Source of the DNA: Erythrobacter sp. F6033
GTDB lineage: Bacteria > Pseudomonadota > Alphaproteobacteria > Sphingomonadales > Sphingomonadaceae
Direction: 5' to 3'
Length of the DNA stretch: 64,000 nucleotides
Assembly: GCF_023016005.1 (NCBI RefSeq)
Contig: NZ_JALKAZ010000001.1
Span: forward strand, 62,001 to 126,000
A program made the position numbers and the translations under genes. The notes beneath the pieces are model-generated. The model was given only the letters and a program-made list of their open reading frames with translations, ran no database searches and was not told where the DNA came from. This document shows, in pieces, positions 52,475 through 63,584 of this stretch (its first letter is position 1; each line of letters opens with the position of its first letter).

Positions 52475-55400
52475 ATGGCGACCAAGGCGAAGGCCCTCCG
52501 AACCTCGAACAAGCTCCGCAGCCGTAAGGCGCAGGGCACCGCGAAAAAGCGTATCCGGAAAATTTTCGGCGATATCCACGAAGTTGTGGACATGCCGAAT
52601 CTGATCGAAGTCCAGCGCGAGAGCTACGAACAGTTCCTGCGCTCTGATCCTTCGATCGATTACGTTTCTGGCCTGGAGAAGACGCTGCGCAGCGTCTTCC
52701 CGATCCGCGATTTCGCCGGGACCGCTGAACTCGATTTCGTGAATTACGAACTTGAACCGCCGAAATACGACACGACCGAATGTCGCCAGCGCGGTATCAC
52801 CTATGCTGCTCCGATGAAGGTGACACTTCGTCTGATCGTTTTCGAAGTCGATCAGGAAACCGAAACCCGTTCGGTGCTCGATATTAAAGAGCAAGACGTT
52901 TACATGGGCGATATGCCGCTCATGACCGAGAACGGCACCTTCATCATCAACGGCACCGAGCGTGTGATCGTTTCGCAGATGCACCGTTCGCCTGGTGTTC
53001 TGTTTGATCACGATCGCGGCAAGACGCACTCGTCTGGCAAGCTTCTGTTTGCTGCACGCGTTATTCCGTATCGCGGTTCATGGCTCGATTTTGAATTTGA
53101 CGCCAAAGACATCGTCAATGTGCGTATCGATCGTAAGCGTAAATTGCCGGTTACGGCGCTTCTGTACGCCCTTGGCCTCGATAGTGAAGAAATCCTCCAC
53201 CACTTCTACGACACGGTCACTTGGGAGCGTGCGAAGGATGGTTGGAAAATTCCATTCAACGCCGAGAACTGGCGCGGTCAGAAGCCTGCATTCGCGCTTG
53301 TCGACGCAAAGACCGGCGAAGAGATCTTCGCGGCTGGTCAAAAAATCAGCCCGCGTGCCGCCAACAAGGCTGCCAAAGACGGTCTCACCGAGCTGCTGCT
53401 GCCGACAGAAGAAGTCGTCAGCCGCTATGCTTCGCGTGATATGATCGATGAAAGCACTGGCCGCATTTATGTTGAAGCTGGTGATGAGCTGACACTCGAG
53501 CACATCGAAACTCTCGACGGTGCCGGTATCGACAGCCTTGAGCTGCTCGACATCGACGAAATAAACACCGGTCCTTGGATCCGCAACACGCTGAAGGTCG
53601 ACAAGGCTGAAAACCGTGATGAAGGTCTTGAGGCCATCTATAAGGTGATGCGTCCGGGCGAGCCGCCTACCAAGGAAACTGCTGACGCGCTGTTCGAAGG
53701 TCTGTTCTTCGATGGTGAGCGTTATGACCTTTCTGCGGTTGGCCGTGTAAAGCTCAATATGCGTCTGGAACTCGACGCTGAAGACACCGTGACCACGCTG
53801 CGCAAGGAAGACATCCTCGCAGTGGTCAAGGAACTCGTCGGCCTGAAAGACGGCAAAGGCGAAGTCGACGACATCGATAACCTCGGCAACCGCCGTGTCC
53901 GTTCGGTTGGTGAACTGCTGGAAAACCAGTACCGCGTCGGCCTGCTCCGCATGGAGCGTGCTGTTAAAGAGCGCATGTCGAGCGTCGATGTTTCGACCGT
54001 CATGCCTAACGACCTGATCAATGCGAAGCCGGCTGTTGCTGCTGTTCGTGAATTCTTCGGCTCTTCGCAGCTGTCGCAGTTCATGGACCAAACCAACCCG
54101 CTTTCCGAAGTCACCCACAAGCGCCGCGTCTCTGCGCTTGGCCCAGGTGGTCTGACCCGTGAGCGTGCCGGCTTTGAAGTCCGCGACGTTCACCCAACGC
54201 ACTATGGCCGTATCTGCCCGATTGAAACGCCTGAAGGCCCGAACATCGGTCTGATCAACTCGCTGGCATCATTCAGCCGCGTGAACAAATACGGCTTTAT
54301 TGAAACGCCGTATCGTAAGGTCGAGGGCAACAGCGTTACCGGCGATGTGATCTATCTTTCCGCAATGGAAGAGCAGAAACACACCGTCGCTCAGGCGTCT
54401 GCTGAACTGAACCCGGATGGCACCTTTGTTGAGGAGCTGATCTCGGCGCGTCAGGCTGGCGACAACCTTATGGCGCCAAGCGAAACGGTCACTTTGATGG
54501 ACGTTTCACCGAAGCAGCTCGTTTCGGTTGCGGCTTCGCTGATCCCGTTCCTGGAAAACGATGATGCCAACCGCGCTCTTATGGGCTCGAACATGCAACG
54601 TCAGGCTGTGCCGCTTGTGAAAGCAGAGGCACCTTGGGTCGGAACCGGCATGGAAGAAACCGTGGCGCGCGATTCGGGTGCTGCGATTGCGGCCAAGCGC
54701 GGCGGTATCGTCGACCAAGTGGACGCGACCCGTATCGTTATCCGCGCAATCGGCGATGTCGAAGCGGGCCAATCCGGCGTCGACATCTACACCCTTCAGA
54801 AATTCCAGCGTTCGAACCAGAACACCTGCATCAACCAGCGTCCGCTGGTAAAAGTTGGTGAGACGATCGAAGCGGGTGACATCATTGCCGATGGTCCTTC
54901 GACCGATATCGGTGAACTCGCACTCGGCAAGAACAGCCTCGTCGCGTTTATGCCGTGGAATGGCTACAACTACGAAGATTCGATCCTGATCAGCGAGCGC
55001 ATCGTGAAAGACGACGTGTTCACCTCGATCCACATCGATGAATTCGAAGTGATGGCTCGTGACACCAAGCTTGGTCCAGAGGACATCACCCGCGATATCC
55101 CGAATGTCGGCGAGGAAGCCCTGCGCAACCTCGATGAGGCGGGTATCGTTTATATCGGCGCGGAAGTGCATCCGGGTGATATTCTGGTCGGTAAGATCAC
55201 GCCAAAGGGTGAAAGCCCGATGACGCCTGAAGAAAAGCTTCTGCGCGCCATCTTTGGTGAGAAAGCTTCGGATGTTCGCGATACGTCGCTGCGTTTGCCA
55301 CCGGGTGTTGCCGGTACAATCGTCGAGGTTCGCGTGTTTAACCGCCACGGCATCGAGATCGACGATCGTACTCGCGCGATCCAGAACGAGGAAATCGAGC

Positions 55401-56680
55401 GTCTGCGCAAAGATAGCGCCGATGAACGCAACATCCTCAACCGTGCGACATACAACCGTCTGCGCGACATGTTGCTGGGTCAAACCGCTTCTGCAGCACC
55501 TAAGGGTGTCAAGAAGGGCACAGACATCACTGCGGAACTCCTTGAAGGCGTTGAGCGTCACGAATGGTTCAAATTCGCGGTTGCTGACGATGGTCGTCAG
55601 GCTCAGCTTGAAGCGATCAAGACGCAGTATGACGAAGCTGTTGCGATGATCGATGCCAAGTTCGCCGACCGTAAGGAAAAGCTCGAGCGTGGTGATGAAC
55701 TCGCCCCGGGTGTTCTGAAGATGGTCAAAGTCTTTGTCGCCGTGAAGCGCAAGCTTCAGCCTGGCGACAAGATGGCTGGCCGTCACGGCAACAAGGGTGT
55801 CATTTCGCGCATTCTGCCCGTCGAAGACATGCCGTTCCTCGAAGATGGCACCGCGGTTGACCTCGTACTCAATCCGCTGGGCGTCCCTTCGCGTATGAAC
55901 GTCGGCCAGATTTTCGAAACGCACCTTGGCTTCGCTGCGCGTGGTCTCGGTATGGATATCGCGGACAAGCTCGAAGAGTGGAAGCGTGCCAATCCGAATG
56001 CCGCCGAAGACTACAAGAACGTAAAGCCACCCGAAGCGGTCGTTGAGCGTCTTAAGGATGTCTATGGAGAGCAGTATTTCGAAGATCTCGAAAGCCGCTC
56101 GGCGGAACAGATCGTTGAGCTTGCTGGCAACCTGTCAGCTGGCGTTCCGATGGGTACGCCAGTGTTTGATGGTGCGCGTGAGCCGGATGTGTCGGACATG
56201 CTGGTGAAGGCCGGCATCGACAGTTCGGGTCAGTCTACCCTGTTCGACGGCCGCACTGGTGAAGCGTTTGACCGTAAGGTCACTGTGGGCATCATCTACA
56301 TGCTCAAATTGCACCACCTTGTTGATGACAAAATCCACGCCCGTTCGATCGGTCCATACTCGCTTGTCACTCAGCAGCCGCTGGGTGGTAAAGCGCAGTT
56401 CGGTGGACAGCGCTTCGGTGAGATGGAAGTCTGGGCATTGCAGGCATATGGCGCCGCCTACACCTTGCAGGAAATGCTCACCGTCAAATCGGATGACGTT
56501 ATCGGCCGGACCAAGGTCTACGAAGCGATCGTCAAAGGCGATGACACCTTCGAAGCGGGCATTCCGGAGAGCTTCAATGTTCTCGTGAAGGAAATGCGCT
56601 CGCTCGGCATGAACGTCGAACTCAAGTCGTTGTCTGACGGCGAAGAGGGCGACGACGAGTGGCCGGAGGCAGCGGAATAA
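52475..56680 (+). CDS. rpoB: RNA polymerase beta subunit
   Basis: 1401 residues from ATG 52475, where conserved sequence starts ([20 protein letters not shown]); an upstream in-frame GTG is less likely. Rifampicin cluster I near residue 530 reads [20 protein letters not shown], with the key Asp, His and Ser in sensitive-type form; a Thr stands where Escherichia coli has Asn. [22 protein letters not shown] and [13 protein letters not shown] are catalytic-core regions. The acidic tail [12 protein letters not shown] is usual for alphaproteobacteria. Followed by rpoC after 67 bases. Confidence 0.99.
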   Translation: MATKAKALRTSNKLRSRKAQGTAKKRIRKIFGDIHEVVDMPNLIEVQRESYEQFLRSDPSIDYVSGLEKTLRSVFPIRDFAGTAELDFVNYELEPPKYDTTECRQRGITYAAPMKVTLRLIVFEVDQETETRSVLDIKEQDVYMGDMPLMTENGTFIINGTERVIVSQMHRSPGVLFDHDRGKTHSSGKLLFAARVIPYRGSWLDFEFDAKDIVNVRIDRKRKLPVTALLYALGLDSEEILHHFYDTVTWERAKDGWKIPFNAENWRGQKPAFALVDAKTGEEIFAAGQKISPRAANKAAKDGLTELLLPTEEVVSRYASRDMIDESTGRIYVEAGDELTLEHIETLDGAGIDSLELLDIDEINTGPWIRNTLKVDKAENRDEGLEAIYKVMRPGEPPTKETADALFEGLFFDGERYDLSAVGRVKLNMRLELDAEDTVTTLRKEDILAVVKELVGLKDGKGEVDDIDNLGNRRVRSVGELLENQYRVGLLRMERAVKERMSSVDVSTVMPNDLINAKPAVAAVREFFGSSQLSQFMDQTNPLSEVTHKRRVSALGPGGLTRERAGFEVRDVHPTHYGRICPIETPEGPNIGLINSLASFSRVNKYGFIETPYRKVEGNSVTGDVIYLSAMEEQKHTVAQASAELNPDGTFVEELISARQAGDNLMAPSETVTLMDVSPKQLVSVAASLIPFLENDDANRALMGSNMQRQAVPLVKAEAPWVGTGMEETVARDSGAAIAAKRGGIVDQVDATRIVIRAIGDVEAGQSGVDIYTLQKFQRSNQNTCINQRPLVKVGETIEAGDIIADGPSTDIGELALGKNSLVAFMPWNGYNYEDSILISERIVKDDVFTSIHIDEFEVMARDTKLGPEDITRDIPNVGEEALRNLDEAGIVYIGAEVHPGDILVGKITPKGESPMTPEEKLLRAIFGEKASDVRDTSLRLPPGVAGTIVEVRVFNRHGIEIDDRTRAIQNEEIERLRKDSADERNILNRATYNRLRDMLLGQTASAAPKGVKKGTDITAELLEGVERHEWFKFAVADDGRQAQLEAIKTQYDEAVAMIDAKFADRKEKLERGDELAPGVLKMVKVFVAVKRKLQPGDKMAGRHGNKGVISRILPVEDMPFLEDGTAVDLVLNPLGVPSRMNVGQIFETHLGFAARGLGMDIADKLEEWKRANPNAAEDYKNVKPPEAVVERLKDVYGEQYFEDLESRSAEQIVELAGNLSAGVPMGTPVFDGAREPDVSDMLVKAGIDSSGQSTLFDGRTGEAFDRKVTVGIIYMLKLHHLVDDKIHARSIGPYSLVTQQPLGGKAQFGGQRFGEMEVWALQAYGAAYTLQEMLTVKSDDVIGRTKVYEAIVKGDDTFEAGIPESFNVLVKEMRSLGMNVELKSLSDGEEGDDEWPEAAE

Positions 56681-56747
56681 GGGGAGCGGGCTGAAAAGCC
56701 CCTCCCACTTCGCTCCAAGAGATATCACCCCCTGAGGGAACCAAGTC

Positions 56748-59700
56748 ATGAATGAACTGACCAAATTCACCAACCAGCTGGCCAAGCCGGAAACATTCGA
56801 CCAGATCCAGATCGGTATCGCCTCGCCAGAGCGCATCCGTTCGTGGTCGTTCGGCGAAATCAAAAAGCCGGAAACCATCAACTACCGTACGTTCAAGCCT
56901 GAGCGTGACGGCCTGTTCTGTGCCCGCATCTTCGGCCCGGTAAAAGACTACGAATGCCTGTGCGGTAAGTACAAGCGGATGAAGTATAAGGGCGTCGTCT
57001 GCGAGAAGTGCGGCGTTGAAGTCACCGTTACCAAAGTGCGCCGTGAGCGCATGGGCCACATCGAACTGGCCGCCCCGGTTGCGCACATCTGGTATCTGAA
57101 ATCGCTGCCATCGCGCATCGGTCTGCTGCTCGACATTCAGCTGAAACAGCTTGAGCGCATCCTCTATTTCGAAAGCTATGTTGTGATCGAGCCGGGCCTT
57201 ACCCCGCTTGAGAAATTCCAGCTGCTGACCGAAGACGAATTGCTCGAAGCGCAGGACGAGTATGGCGAAGACGCGTTCAGTGCCGATATCGGCGCTGAGG
57301 CGGTCAAAGTCATGCTGATGGACCTCGATCTCGAGCAAGAGCGCGACGATCTAATGGAAGAGCTGGCGACCACCAAGTCGACGCTCAAGCCCAAGAAGAT
57401 CATCAAGCGCCTTAAGGTCGTTGAAAGCTTCATCGACTCGGGCAACCGCCCTGAGTGGATGATCCTTGAAGTGATCCCTGTGATCCCGCCAGAGCTGCGC
57501 CCACTGGTGCCGCTGGATGGTGGCCGTTTCGCGACGTCCGATCTCAACGATCTCTATCGCCGCGTGATCAACCGTAACAACCGTCTGAAGCGCCTGATCG
57601 AACTGCGCGCGCCAGACATCATCGTCCGCAACGAGAAGCGTATGCTTCAGGAAGCTGTCGATGCGTTGTTCGACAATGGCCGCCGCGGCCGTGTCATCAC
57701 TGGTGCGAACAAGCGTCCGCTGAAATCGCTGAGCGACATGCTCAAAGGTAAGCAGGGCCGTTTCCGTCAGAACCTTCTTGGTAAGCGCGTCGACTATTCC
57801 GGTCGTTCGGTCATTGTGACCGGTCCGGAATTGAAACTGCACCAGTGCGGTCTTCCAAAGAAGATGGCTCTCGAGCTGTTCAAGCCGTTCATCTACGCCC
57901 GCCTCGATGCGAAGGGTCTTTCCATGACCCTCAAGCAGGCGAAAAAGTGGGTTGAGAAAGAGCGCAAGGAAGTCTGGGACATCCTTGACGAAGTGATCCG
58001 TGAGCATCCGGTTCTTCTGAACCGTGCGCCGACGCTTCACCGTCTTGGCATCCAGGCGTTCGAGCCGGTTTTGATCGAAGGTAAGGCGATCCAGCTTCAC
58101 CCGCTCGTTTGTTCTGCGTTCAACGCTGACTTTGATGGCGACCAAATGGCCGTGCACGTTCCGCTGTCGCTCGAAGCGCAGCTGGAAGCGCGCGTTCTGA
58201 TGATGTCGACCAACAACATTCTCTCGCCAGCCAACGGCAAACCGATCATCGTTCCTTCGCAGGATATGGTCTTGGGTCTCTATTACCTCTCGATGGAACG
58301 TCAGGAAAAGACGCCTGAATTCCTCGAGAATGAAGACGGCACCAAAGTCGAGAAACTGCCGCGCTTCGCCGATATGGCCGAAGTGCACCAGGCTCTCGAA
58401 ACCAAAGCGGTTACGCTCCACACCAAAATCCTAGCCCGCGTTCCGCAGGCGAACGAGGATGGCAAAGTGGAAATGAAGCGCTTTGAAACCACGCCTGGCC
58501 GCATGCTGATCGGTGAATGTCTGCCGACTAACCACAAGGTTCCGTTCGACATCATCAACCGTCTGCTGACGAAGAAAGACATCGGTGACGTAATCGACGA
58601 AGTCTATCGTCATACTGGTCAGAAAGACACTGTGCTGTTTGCCGATGCCATCATGGTCCTCGGTTTCCGCCATGCGTTCAAGGCTGGTATCTCCTTTGGC
58701 AAGGATGACATGATCATTCCTGACTCGAAGGTCGGCATGGTTGAAGAGACCAAGGAACTGGTTGCTGGATATGAGCAGCAGTACCAAGACGGTCTCATCA
58801 CGCAGCAGGAAAAGTACAACAAGGTCATCGATGCTTGGTCGAAGTGTGGTGATCTTGTTGCTGATGCAATGATGGCCGAGATTAAGTCACAGCCGATCGA
58901 CAAGGAAGGCCGAGAGGCTGACATCAACTCGATCTACATGATGAGTCACTCCGGTGCGCGTGGTTCGCCAGCGCAGATGAAGCAGCTTGCCGGTATGCGC
59001 GGTCTGATGGCGAAACCTTCGGGCGAAATCATCGAAACGCCGATTATCTCGAACTTTAAGGAAGGCCTGTCCGTCCTTGAATACTTCAACTCGACCCACG
59101 GCGCGCGTAAAGGTCTTGCCGATACAGCGCTTAAAACGGCGAACTCGGGTTACCTGACCCGCCGCCTGGTTGACGTGTCGCAAGACTGCACCATCGTCAT
59201 GAACGACTGTAAAACTGAAAACGCGCTGGAAATGCGCGCCATCGTTCAAGGTGGTTCGGTTATCGCATCGCTTGGTGAGCGTATTCTGGGCCGCACCGTG
59301 GCCGAGGATATCGTGAACGCTGCGACCGGCGAAGTGATCGTCAAAGCCGGCACGTTGATCGACGAGCCAATGGTGAAGGAAATCGAAGCGGCTGAAACCC
59401 AGTCTGCCAAAATCCGCTCACCACTTGTTTGTGAAGCCGACCAAGGCGTTTGTGGCACATGCTATGGCCGTGATCTTGCTCGCGGTACTCCGGTGAATAT
59501 CGGTGAAGCTGTCGGCGTTATCGCTGCTCAGTCCATCGGTGAACCAGGCACCCAGCTTACGATGCGGACATTCCACATCGGCGGCGCGGCGCAGCTCAAC
59601 GAAACATCTCACCTTGAGTCCATCTCGACGGGTAAGATCGAATTGCGCGGCATGCCGACCATCACCGATAAGAAGGGCCGCATTTTGTCGCTCGCACGTA

Positions 59701-61034
59701 GCGGTGAAATCGCCGTTATCGATGCCGAGGGACGTGAGCGTGAAATGCACAAAGTGCCGTATGGTACCGTGCTCATGTTCAAGGATGGCGATAAGGTCAA
59801 AGAAGGCGACCGTCTGGCTGAATGGGATCCGTTCACCCTGCCAATCATCACCGAGCAATCGGGTGTTGTGAAGTATCAGGACCTCGTCGAAGGCACTACG
59901 CTCGAAGAGCAAACCGATGATGCGACGGGCATTGCCCAGCGCGTCGTGACCGAGAACCGGGCAACCGGTCGCAAGAAGAAAGAGGAGCTGCGTCCGCGCA
60001 TGACTCTTCTCGGCGAAGGTCAAAGCGAAGACGAAACCGAAGCGCAGCGTTACATGCTGGCTCCGGGTACGACGCTTTCGGTCGAAGACGGTCAAACTGT
60101 TGAAGCGGGTGACATTCTTGCGCGTGCATCGCGTGAAGCTGCGAAAACCCGTGACATCACCGGTGGTCTTCCACGTGTCGCCGAACTGTTTGAGGCGCGT
60201 CTGCCGAAGGACATGTCGGTCATCGCCAAGATTTCGGGTAAGATCGAATTCGTCCGTGAATACAAAGCGAAACGCAAGATTGCGATCGTTCCCGAGGAAG
60301 GTGATGCAGTCGAGTACCTGATCCCGAAAACCAAGGTGATCGACGTGCAGGAAGGCGACTTCGTGAAGAAGGGTGATACCCTGATTTCCGGTTCGCCAAA
60401 CCCGCATGACATCCTCGAAGTTATGGGCGTCGAAGCTCTGGCAGAATATCTCGTCAACGAGATTCAGGAAGTCTACCGACTGCAGGGCGTGAAAATCAAC
60501 GACAAGCACATCGAGGTGATTGTTCGCCAGATGCTGCAGAAAGTTGAGATCACCAAGGGCGGCGACACCACATTGCTTCCGGGCGAACAGGTCGATCTGG
60601 CTGAAATGCTCGAATACAATGCGAAGCTTGGCAAGGGTAAGGAGCCTGCTGAAGGCACTCCGATCCTGCTCGGCATCACCAAGGCGTCGCTGCAAACCCG
60701 CAGCTTTATCTCGGCGGCGTCGTTCCAGGAAACCACCCGCGTTCTTACGCAGGCTTCGGTCGAAGGTAAGAAGGACACTCTGATCGGTCTCAAAGAGAAC
60801 GTGATCGTGGGCCGTCTTATCCCGGCTGGTACCGGTGCAGGCATGAACCGTATGCGGGTCACCGCATCGAGCCGTGACGCTGCATTGAAAGCTGCTTGGA
60901 AGAAGCAACAGGATAAGCTGGCCGCAGCCAATGCCGCTGCAGCTGCCGAACCTGAGCCTGCAGCCGATCCTGTATCGAGCGAAGAGGCTATGAAAGCAGC
61001 GATGGGCGGCGGAGACGCACCAGCTGCTGAGTAA
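56748..61034 (+). CDS. rpoC: RNA polymerase beta' subunit
   Basis: 1428 residues. [12 protein letters not shown] (about residues 458-469) holds the three catalytic aspartates. Zinc sites are [23 protein letters not shown] near the N-terminus and [15 protein letters not shown] further in. The bridge/trigger-loop region [20 protein letters not shown] is intact. The Ala/Pro-rich tail is longer than in Escherichia coli. A terminator follows. Confidence 0.99.
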   Translation: MNELTKFTNQLAKPETFDQIQIGIASPERIRSWSFGEIKKPETINYRTFKPERDGLFCARIFGPVKDYECLCGKYKRMKYKGVVCEKCGVEVTVTKVRRERMGHIELAAPVAHIWYLKSLPSRIGLLLDIQLKQLERILYFESYVVIEPGLTPLEKFQLLTEDELLEAQDEYGEDAFSADIGAEAVKVMLMDLDLEQERDDLMEELATTKSTLKPKKIIKRLKVVESFIDSGNRPEWMILEVIPVIPPELRPLVPLDGGRFATSDLNDLYRRVINRNNRLKRLIELRAPDIIVRNEKRMLQEAVDALFDNGRRGRVITGANKRPLKSLSDMLKGKQGRFRQNLLGKRVDYSGRSVIVTGPELKLHQCGLPKKMALELFKPFIYARLDAKGLSMTLKQAKKWVEKERKEVWDILDEVIREHPVLLNRAPTLHRLGIQAFEPVLIEGKAIQLHPLVCSAFNADFDGDQMAVHVPLSLEAQLEARVLMMSTNNILSPANGKPIIVPSQDMVLGLYYLSMERQEKTPEFLENEDGTKVEKLPRFADMAEVHQALETKAVTLHTKILARVPQANEDGKVEMKRFETTPGRMLIGECLPTNHKVPFDIINRLLTKKDIGDVIDEVYRHTGQKDTVLFADAIMVLGFRHAFKAGISFGKDDMIIPDSKVGMVEETKELVAGYEQQYQDGLITQQEKYNKVIDAWSKCGDLVADAMMAEIKSQPIDKEGREADINSIYMMSHSGARGSPAQMKQLAGMRGLMAKPSGEIIETPIISNFKEGLSVLEYFNSTHGARKGLADTALKTANSGYLTRRLVDVSQDCTIVMNDCKTENALEMRAIVQGGSVIASLGERILGRTVAEDIVNAATGEVIVKAGTLIDEPMVKEIEAAETQSAKIRSPLVCEADQGVCGTCYGRDLARGTPVNIGEAVGVIAAQSIGEPGTQLTMRTFHIGGAAQLNETSHLESISTGKIELRGMPTITDKKGRILSLARSGEIAVIDAEGREREMHKVPYGTVLMFKDGDKVKEGDRLAEWDPFTLPIITEQSGVVKYQDLVEGTTLEEQTDDATGIAQRVVTENRATGRKKKEELRPRMTLLGEGQSEDETEAQRYMLAPGTTLSVEDGQTVEAGDILARASREAAKTRDITGGLPRVAELFEARLPKDMSVIAKISGKIEFVREYKAKRKIAIVPEEGDAVEYLIPKTKVIDVQEGDFVKKGDTLISGSPNPHDILEVMGVEALAEYLVNEIQEVYRLQGVKINDKHIEVIVRQMLQKVEITKGGDTTLLPGEQVDLAEMLEYNAKLGKGKEPAEGTPILLGITKASLQTRSFISAASFQETTRVLTQASVEGKKDTLIGLKENVIVGRLIPAGTGAGMNRMRVTASSRDAALKAAWKKQQDKLAAANAAAAAEPEPAADPVSSEEAMKAAMGGGDAPAAE

Positions 61035-61058
61035 GCTTAGCTGACAAACCAATTGGAA

Positions 61059-61096
61059 AGCCCCGCCGGTGCAGCATGCATCGGCGGGGCTTTTCT
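61059..61096 (+). terminator. terminator of the rpoBC operon
   Basis: GCCCCGCCG, a 13-base loop, CGGCGGGGC, then TTTTCTTTT. The loop itself has a further TGC/GCA dyad. It lies 24 bases after the rpoC stop. Confidence 0.93.
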
Positions 61097-61163
61097 TTTG
61101 CCGTTCACCATTCAGTTTGCTGCGCGATCATAGTAGTCATTTCACTGAGATTGGGAGGAACTT

Positions 61164-61877
61164 ATGAGAAAATTGATTTTAACTGTCGCGCTTGTTGCGG
61201 TTGCCCTGCCTATGCCTGCCATTGCGCAGGATACGATTGTGGTCACTGGATCGCGGCAAGATCGCTCGGTTGGCAATGCATATTTCACCGCCAATAACGG
61301 CCCTTCCGCAATAGGCGTGACGCGCAAAGCGGATTATTTTGTTACGCCGCTATATGTCAGTTCGGATTCACGGGATCGAGACGCGCGTTCCGAGGAACTG
61401 TTCGCGATGCTGTCAGCCACAATCGACCGTGCTGCCGCTCAGGGGATAACGCTCGTTGCCGGCAATTACGCACTTAAGCCGGTTACACGCGCCAATATGC
61501 GCGAACTTCCGGTGAGAGGCGGGAACCGGCCGGATACAAGCCGAGTCCAGATTTACGCGCGTATCCCGCTAAAGGGCGAAACGGCAAGTGTGCGTGCAAC
61601 AGCCAAAGATATTGCCGAGTTCGTAAAAGGTATCGCCGCGACGGGGCGCTCCTTCATCGACGTTGGTACAACTGGCCTAGCGATTGACGACCCCGAGCAA
61701 TATCGCGCGGACGTGGTGCGCCATATCGCCAAGGAATCGACCCGCTATGCCGAGATGTTCGGAAGCGGATACGGTGTCGAGATCAACGGCCTAGAAGGCG
61801 ACCTGTATTGGCAGCAATCAAGCGAGACCGAAGTGTTCCTTTACATCGAGCATGATTTCGCAATTAGGCCGAAATAG
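61164..61877 (+). CDS. periplasmic protein of unknown function
   Basis: 237 residues with a Sec signal peptide (cleavage near AIAQ, about residue 22). The mature N-terminus begins DTIVVTGSRQDR, a phrase common at the start of TonB-dependent receptor plugs, but the protein is far too short to be a receptor and has no barrel pattern. The rest is mixed alpha/beta (DRAAAQGITLVAGNYALKPV; ADVVRHIAKESTRYAEMFG). It may be an SIMPL- or receptor-associated protein, but I cannot assign it. GGGAGG lies 6 bases before the ATG. It is convergent with the alginate lyase gene. Confidence 0.7.
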   Translation: MRKLILTVALVAVALPMPAIAQDTIVVTGSRQDRSVGNAYFTANNGPSAIGVTRKADYFVTPLYVSSDSRDRDARSEELFAMLSATIDRAAAQGITLVAGNYALKPVTRANMRELPVRGGNRPDTSRVQIYARIPLKGETASVRATAKDIAEFVKGIAATGRSFIDVGTTGLAIDDPEQYRADVVRHIAKESTRYAEMFGSGYGVEINGLEGDLYWQQSSETEVFLYIEHDFAIRPK

Positions 61878-61883
61878 TCGTGA

Positions 61884-62939
61884 TCACCCTTCCGGCGGCG
61901 GTGTCGATTCTGATAATTCGATGCGTGAGAATGTCGCCTGAGCGTAGTCTCCGTTAGCTTTATCGACTTCCCAGTCACCTGTGCCAGCGCACGCCGCGTA
62001 CCAATTGCCGCCACCTGATTTCGTGCTGCATTGGTTGTACACGCCGGCTTTGAAATAGAGCGCATCGCCGCCATAGGCGTAAGGGTTATCCTTGTCGTCG
62101 GCTCCACGGACGAGGCTTCGGGACTGGACAACTGTCCCGAGCCGCTCGTTGTGAAACGTCAAATACATCGTGTTGCGGTGAACATTGATTTCGTAGCTGA
62201 ATTCTTCGCCCAACTTGATTCCGTTCTCACCGGGATCTTCCTTTGTTTCCCAGTTGCCGCCGAACACCGGAACGGAAAGGTCATTGCGGTCTGGATCGTC
62301 TTTCGCCAAATTTCTTTCGTAGTTCCAGAAAACGACGCCTGATTGATGGCCGGGCTGTTTTTTGAAGTAGATCTTGATCGGCTCATTGCCATAGCCAAAA
62401 CCGCTGCTTGTACTTTTGAGTTTCGTTGCGTGAATTTGCCCTACCACAACTGAGTAAGCCGCTTTCGCCTCGGGTTCACCAGCATTGAGCGCGACATGAT
62501 CCACCCTGAGCGTGGCATTCAATTTGCCACCAACGGCACCAAATTTGTCTGAGCCTTTGCGCGCTTCGACCGCGAAGTTGTTGCGCGGATCATGCGTGCC
62601 AATCCGCGTGTTCGTGCCTCTGATCATCTGTCGCAGCTCGCTGCGGGTATTGCTGGAATTGGCGGTGGTGGTCGCCTTGTTCGGTGCGGCAAAAACAAGG
62701 CGGCCATTCTCATTGAGATAGAAAAAGTCGGGATGATGATACGTTTTGAGTTCGGCAACGGTCTTTTCGTCGACCTTACCATCCTTGTTCGCATCCATAG
62801 GAAGTGTGATTTTCCATTGGCTCAAATCAAACTTGCTAGAGGGCGCCGGCACCTCCTCGGCAATCGCCGAGGCGGGCGTTAGCAAGAGCGCAGAAGAAAT
62901 GAGGGCGAAGCTTGAAGGGAGGAATTTATTAAAAGCCAT
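61884..62939 (-). CDS. polysaccharide lyase family 7 (alginate lyase)
   Basis: 351 residues from ATG 62939; an upstream ORF extension lacks conservation and runs through the operator. Residues 1-28 are a Sec signal peptide. PL7 hallmarks are all present: RSELR at 99-103, QIH at 168-170 and YFKAGVYNQ at 295-303, which line the beta-jelly-roll cleft; Gln168, His170 and Tyr301 match the catalytic residues. Substrate preference by the QIH rule would be poly-guluronate or both. It degrades alginate outside the cytoplasm. It is isolated; no other alginate genes are nearby. A palindromic site lies directly upstream. Confidence 0.92.
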   Translation of the reverse strand: MAFNKFLPSSFALISSALLLTPASAIAEEVPAPSSKFDLSQWKITLPMDANKDGKVDEKTVAELKTYHHPDFFYLNENGRLVFAAPNKATTTANSSNTRSELRQMIRGTNTRIGTHDPRNNFAVEARKGSDKFGAVGGKLNATLRVDHVALNAGEPEAKAAYSVVVGQIHATKLKSTSSGFGYGNEPIKIYFKKQPGHQSGVVFWNYERNLAKDDPDRNDLSVPVFGGNWETKEDPGENGIKLGEEFSYEINVHRNTMYLTFHNERLGTVVQSRSLVRGADDKDNPYAYGGDALYFKAGVYNQCSTKSGGGNWYAACAGTGDWEVDKANGDYAQATFSRIELSESTPPPEG

Positions 62940-62959
62940 TGGTCTGCATCGTCTCCGTG

Positions 62960-62989
62960 AAATTGTCCTACATATTGGTAGGACAATTT
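62960..62989. promoter_or_regulatory. 12-bp perfect inverted repeat, FadR/GntR-like, before the alginate lyase
   Basis: AAATTGTCCTAC-ATATTG-GTAGGACAATTT. Each arm contains a TnGTnnnACnA pattern typical of the FadR branch of GntR regulators (TTGTCCTACAT and TGGTAGGACAA). It lies 21 bases before the lyase start, where bound protein would block transcription. The regulator is not in the window. Confidence 0.65.
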
Positions 62990-63097
62990 CCCTGAACCGC
63001 AAATGTCTATCCGAGGATTTATCAAAAACCTTTATTGCTATTGAGACGTATTCGCAATTATAGTAATCTGAAGCTCAATCAGGGATGGAGAAGGTGA

Positions 63098-63535
63098 ATG
63101 CGGGAAGAAGCGAGATCGGCGTCAGCGGCCGACTGGGTCGAACAGTTAAAGCGGCCCAAGACAGTTGTGTCCCTTTCTCCGATTGCGGCGCGCTTTGTGT
63201 ATTCTCTGCGCCTGATTGCCCTCCATGATCGGGTAAGAAAGGATCCGCTGCCCGAACTCGTGGTGCGGCTGGGCAGTGTCGATATCGCGGCCAAGGCTTT
63301 GACATTGGCTCAAGTGATTTCTTCGACGTGGCCAGAGCCGATCCATATCTCACGGTTCTGTTGCCACCTTCTTTCGCACGATGAAACCGCGATTGGTCGA
63401 CTGCTTGATGGTGCAGCGCATTGCGACAGAATTGCATTCGATTCTGCCGTGGAAGGGCTGGTTCGCCCTGACCGGATGCACCGATTGTGGGATCGAACAT
63501 TGGCGCTCGTTGCGGCGGAATCCCGCACAATATAG
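63098..63535 (+). CDS. hypothetical protein
   Basis: 145 residues from ATG 63098, preceded by GGAGAAGGTGA. It is helical and soluble by appearance, with a basic start ([34 protein letters not shown]) and a central [23 protein letters not shown]. No domain was recognised. It lies 49 bases before gltX on the same strand, so it may be in its operon. The lack of a signal peptide and the operon position suggest a cytoplasmic housekeeping or stress role, which is inference. Confidence 0.6.
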   Translation: MREEARSASAADWVEQLKRPKTVVSLSPIAARFVYSLRLIALHDRVRKDPLPELVVRLGSVDIAAKALTLAQVISSTWPEPIHISRFCCHLLSHDETAIGRLLDGAAHCDRIAFDSAVEGLVRPDRMHRLWDRTLALVAAESRTI

Positions 63536-63584
63536 GCCACTGAATAGCTTGCCGCCCTGCGCTTGGCTGGCTACCGCACGCGTC

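Noticed and set aside
53078..55924. Long antisense ORFs opposite rpoB (about 374 and 472 codons)
   Set aside because: They mirror the codon structure of rpoB, have no ribosome binding sites or recognisable domains, and rpoB itself is unmistakable.
57351..61052. Long antisense ORFs opposite rpoC (about 356 and 544 codons)
   Set aside because: Shadow frames of a highly conserved, codon-biased gene; products have no domain-like features.
61164..61877. TonB-dependent receptor, suggested by IVVTGSR near the N-terminus
   Set aside because: At 237 residues it is far too short, lacks a plug and beta-barrel pattern, and its remaining sequence is mixed alpha/beta.
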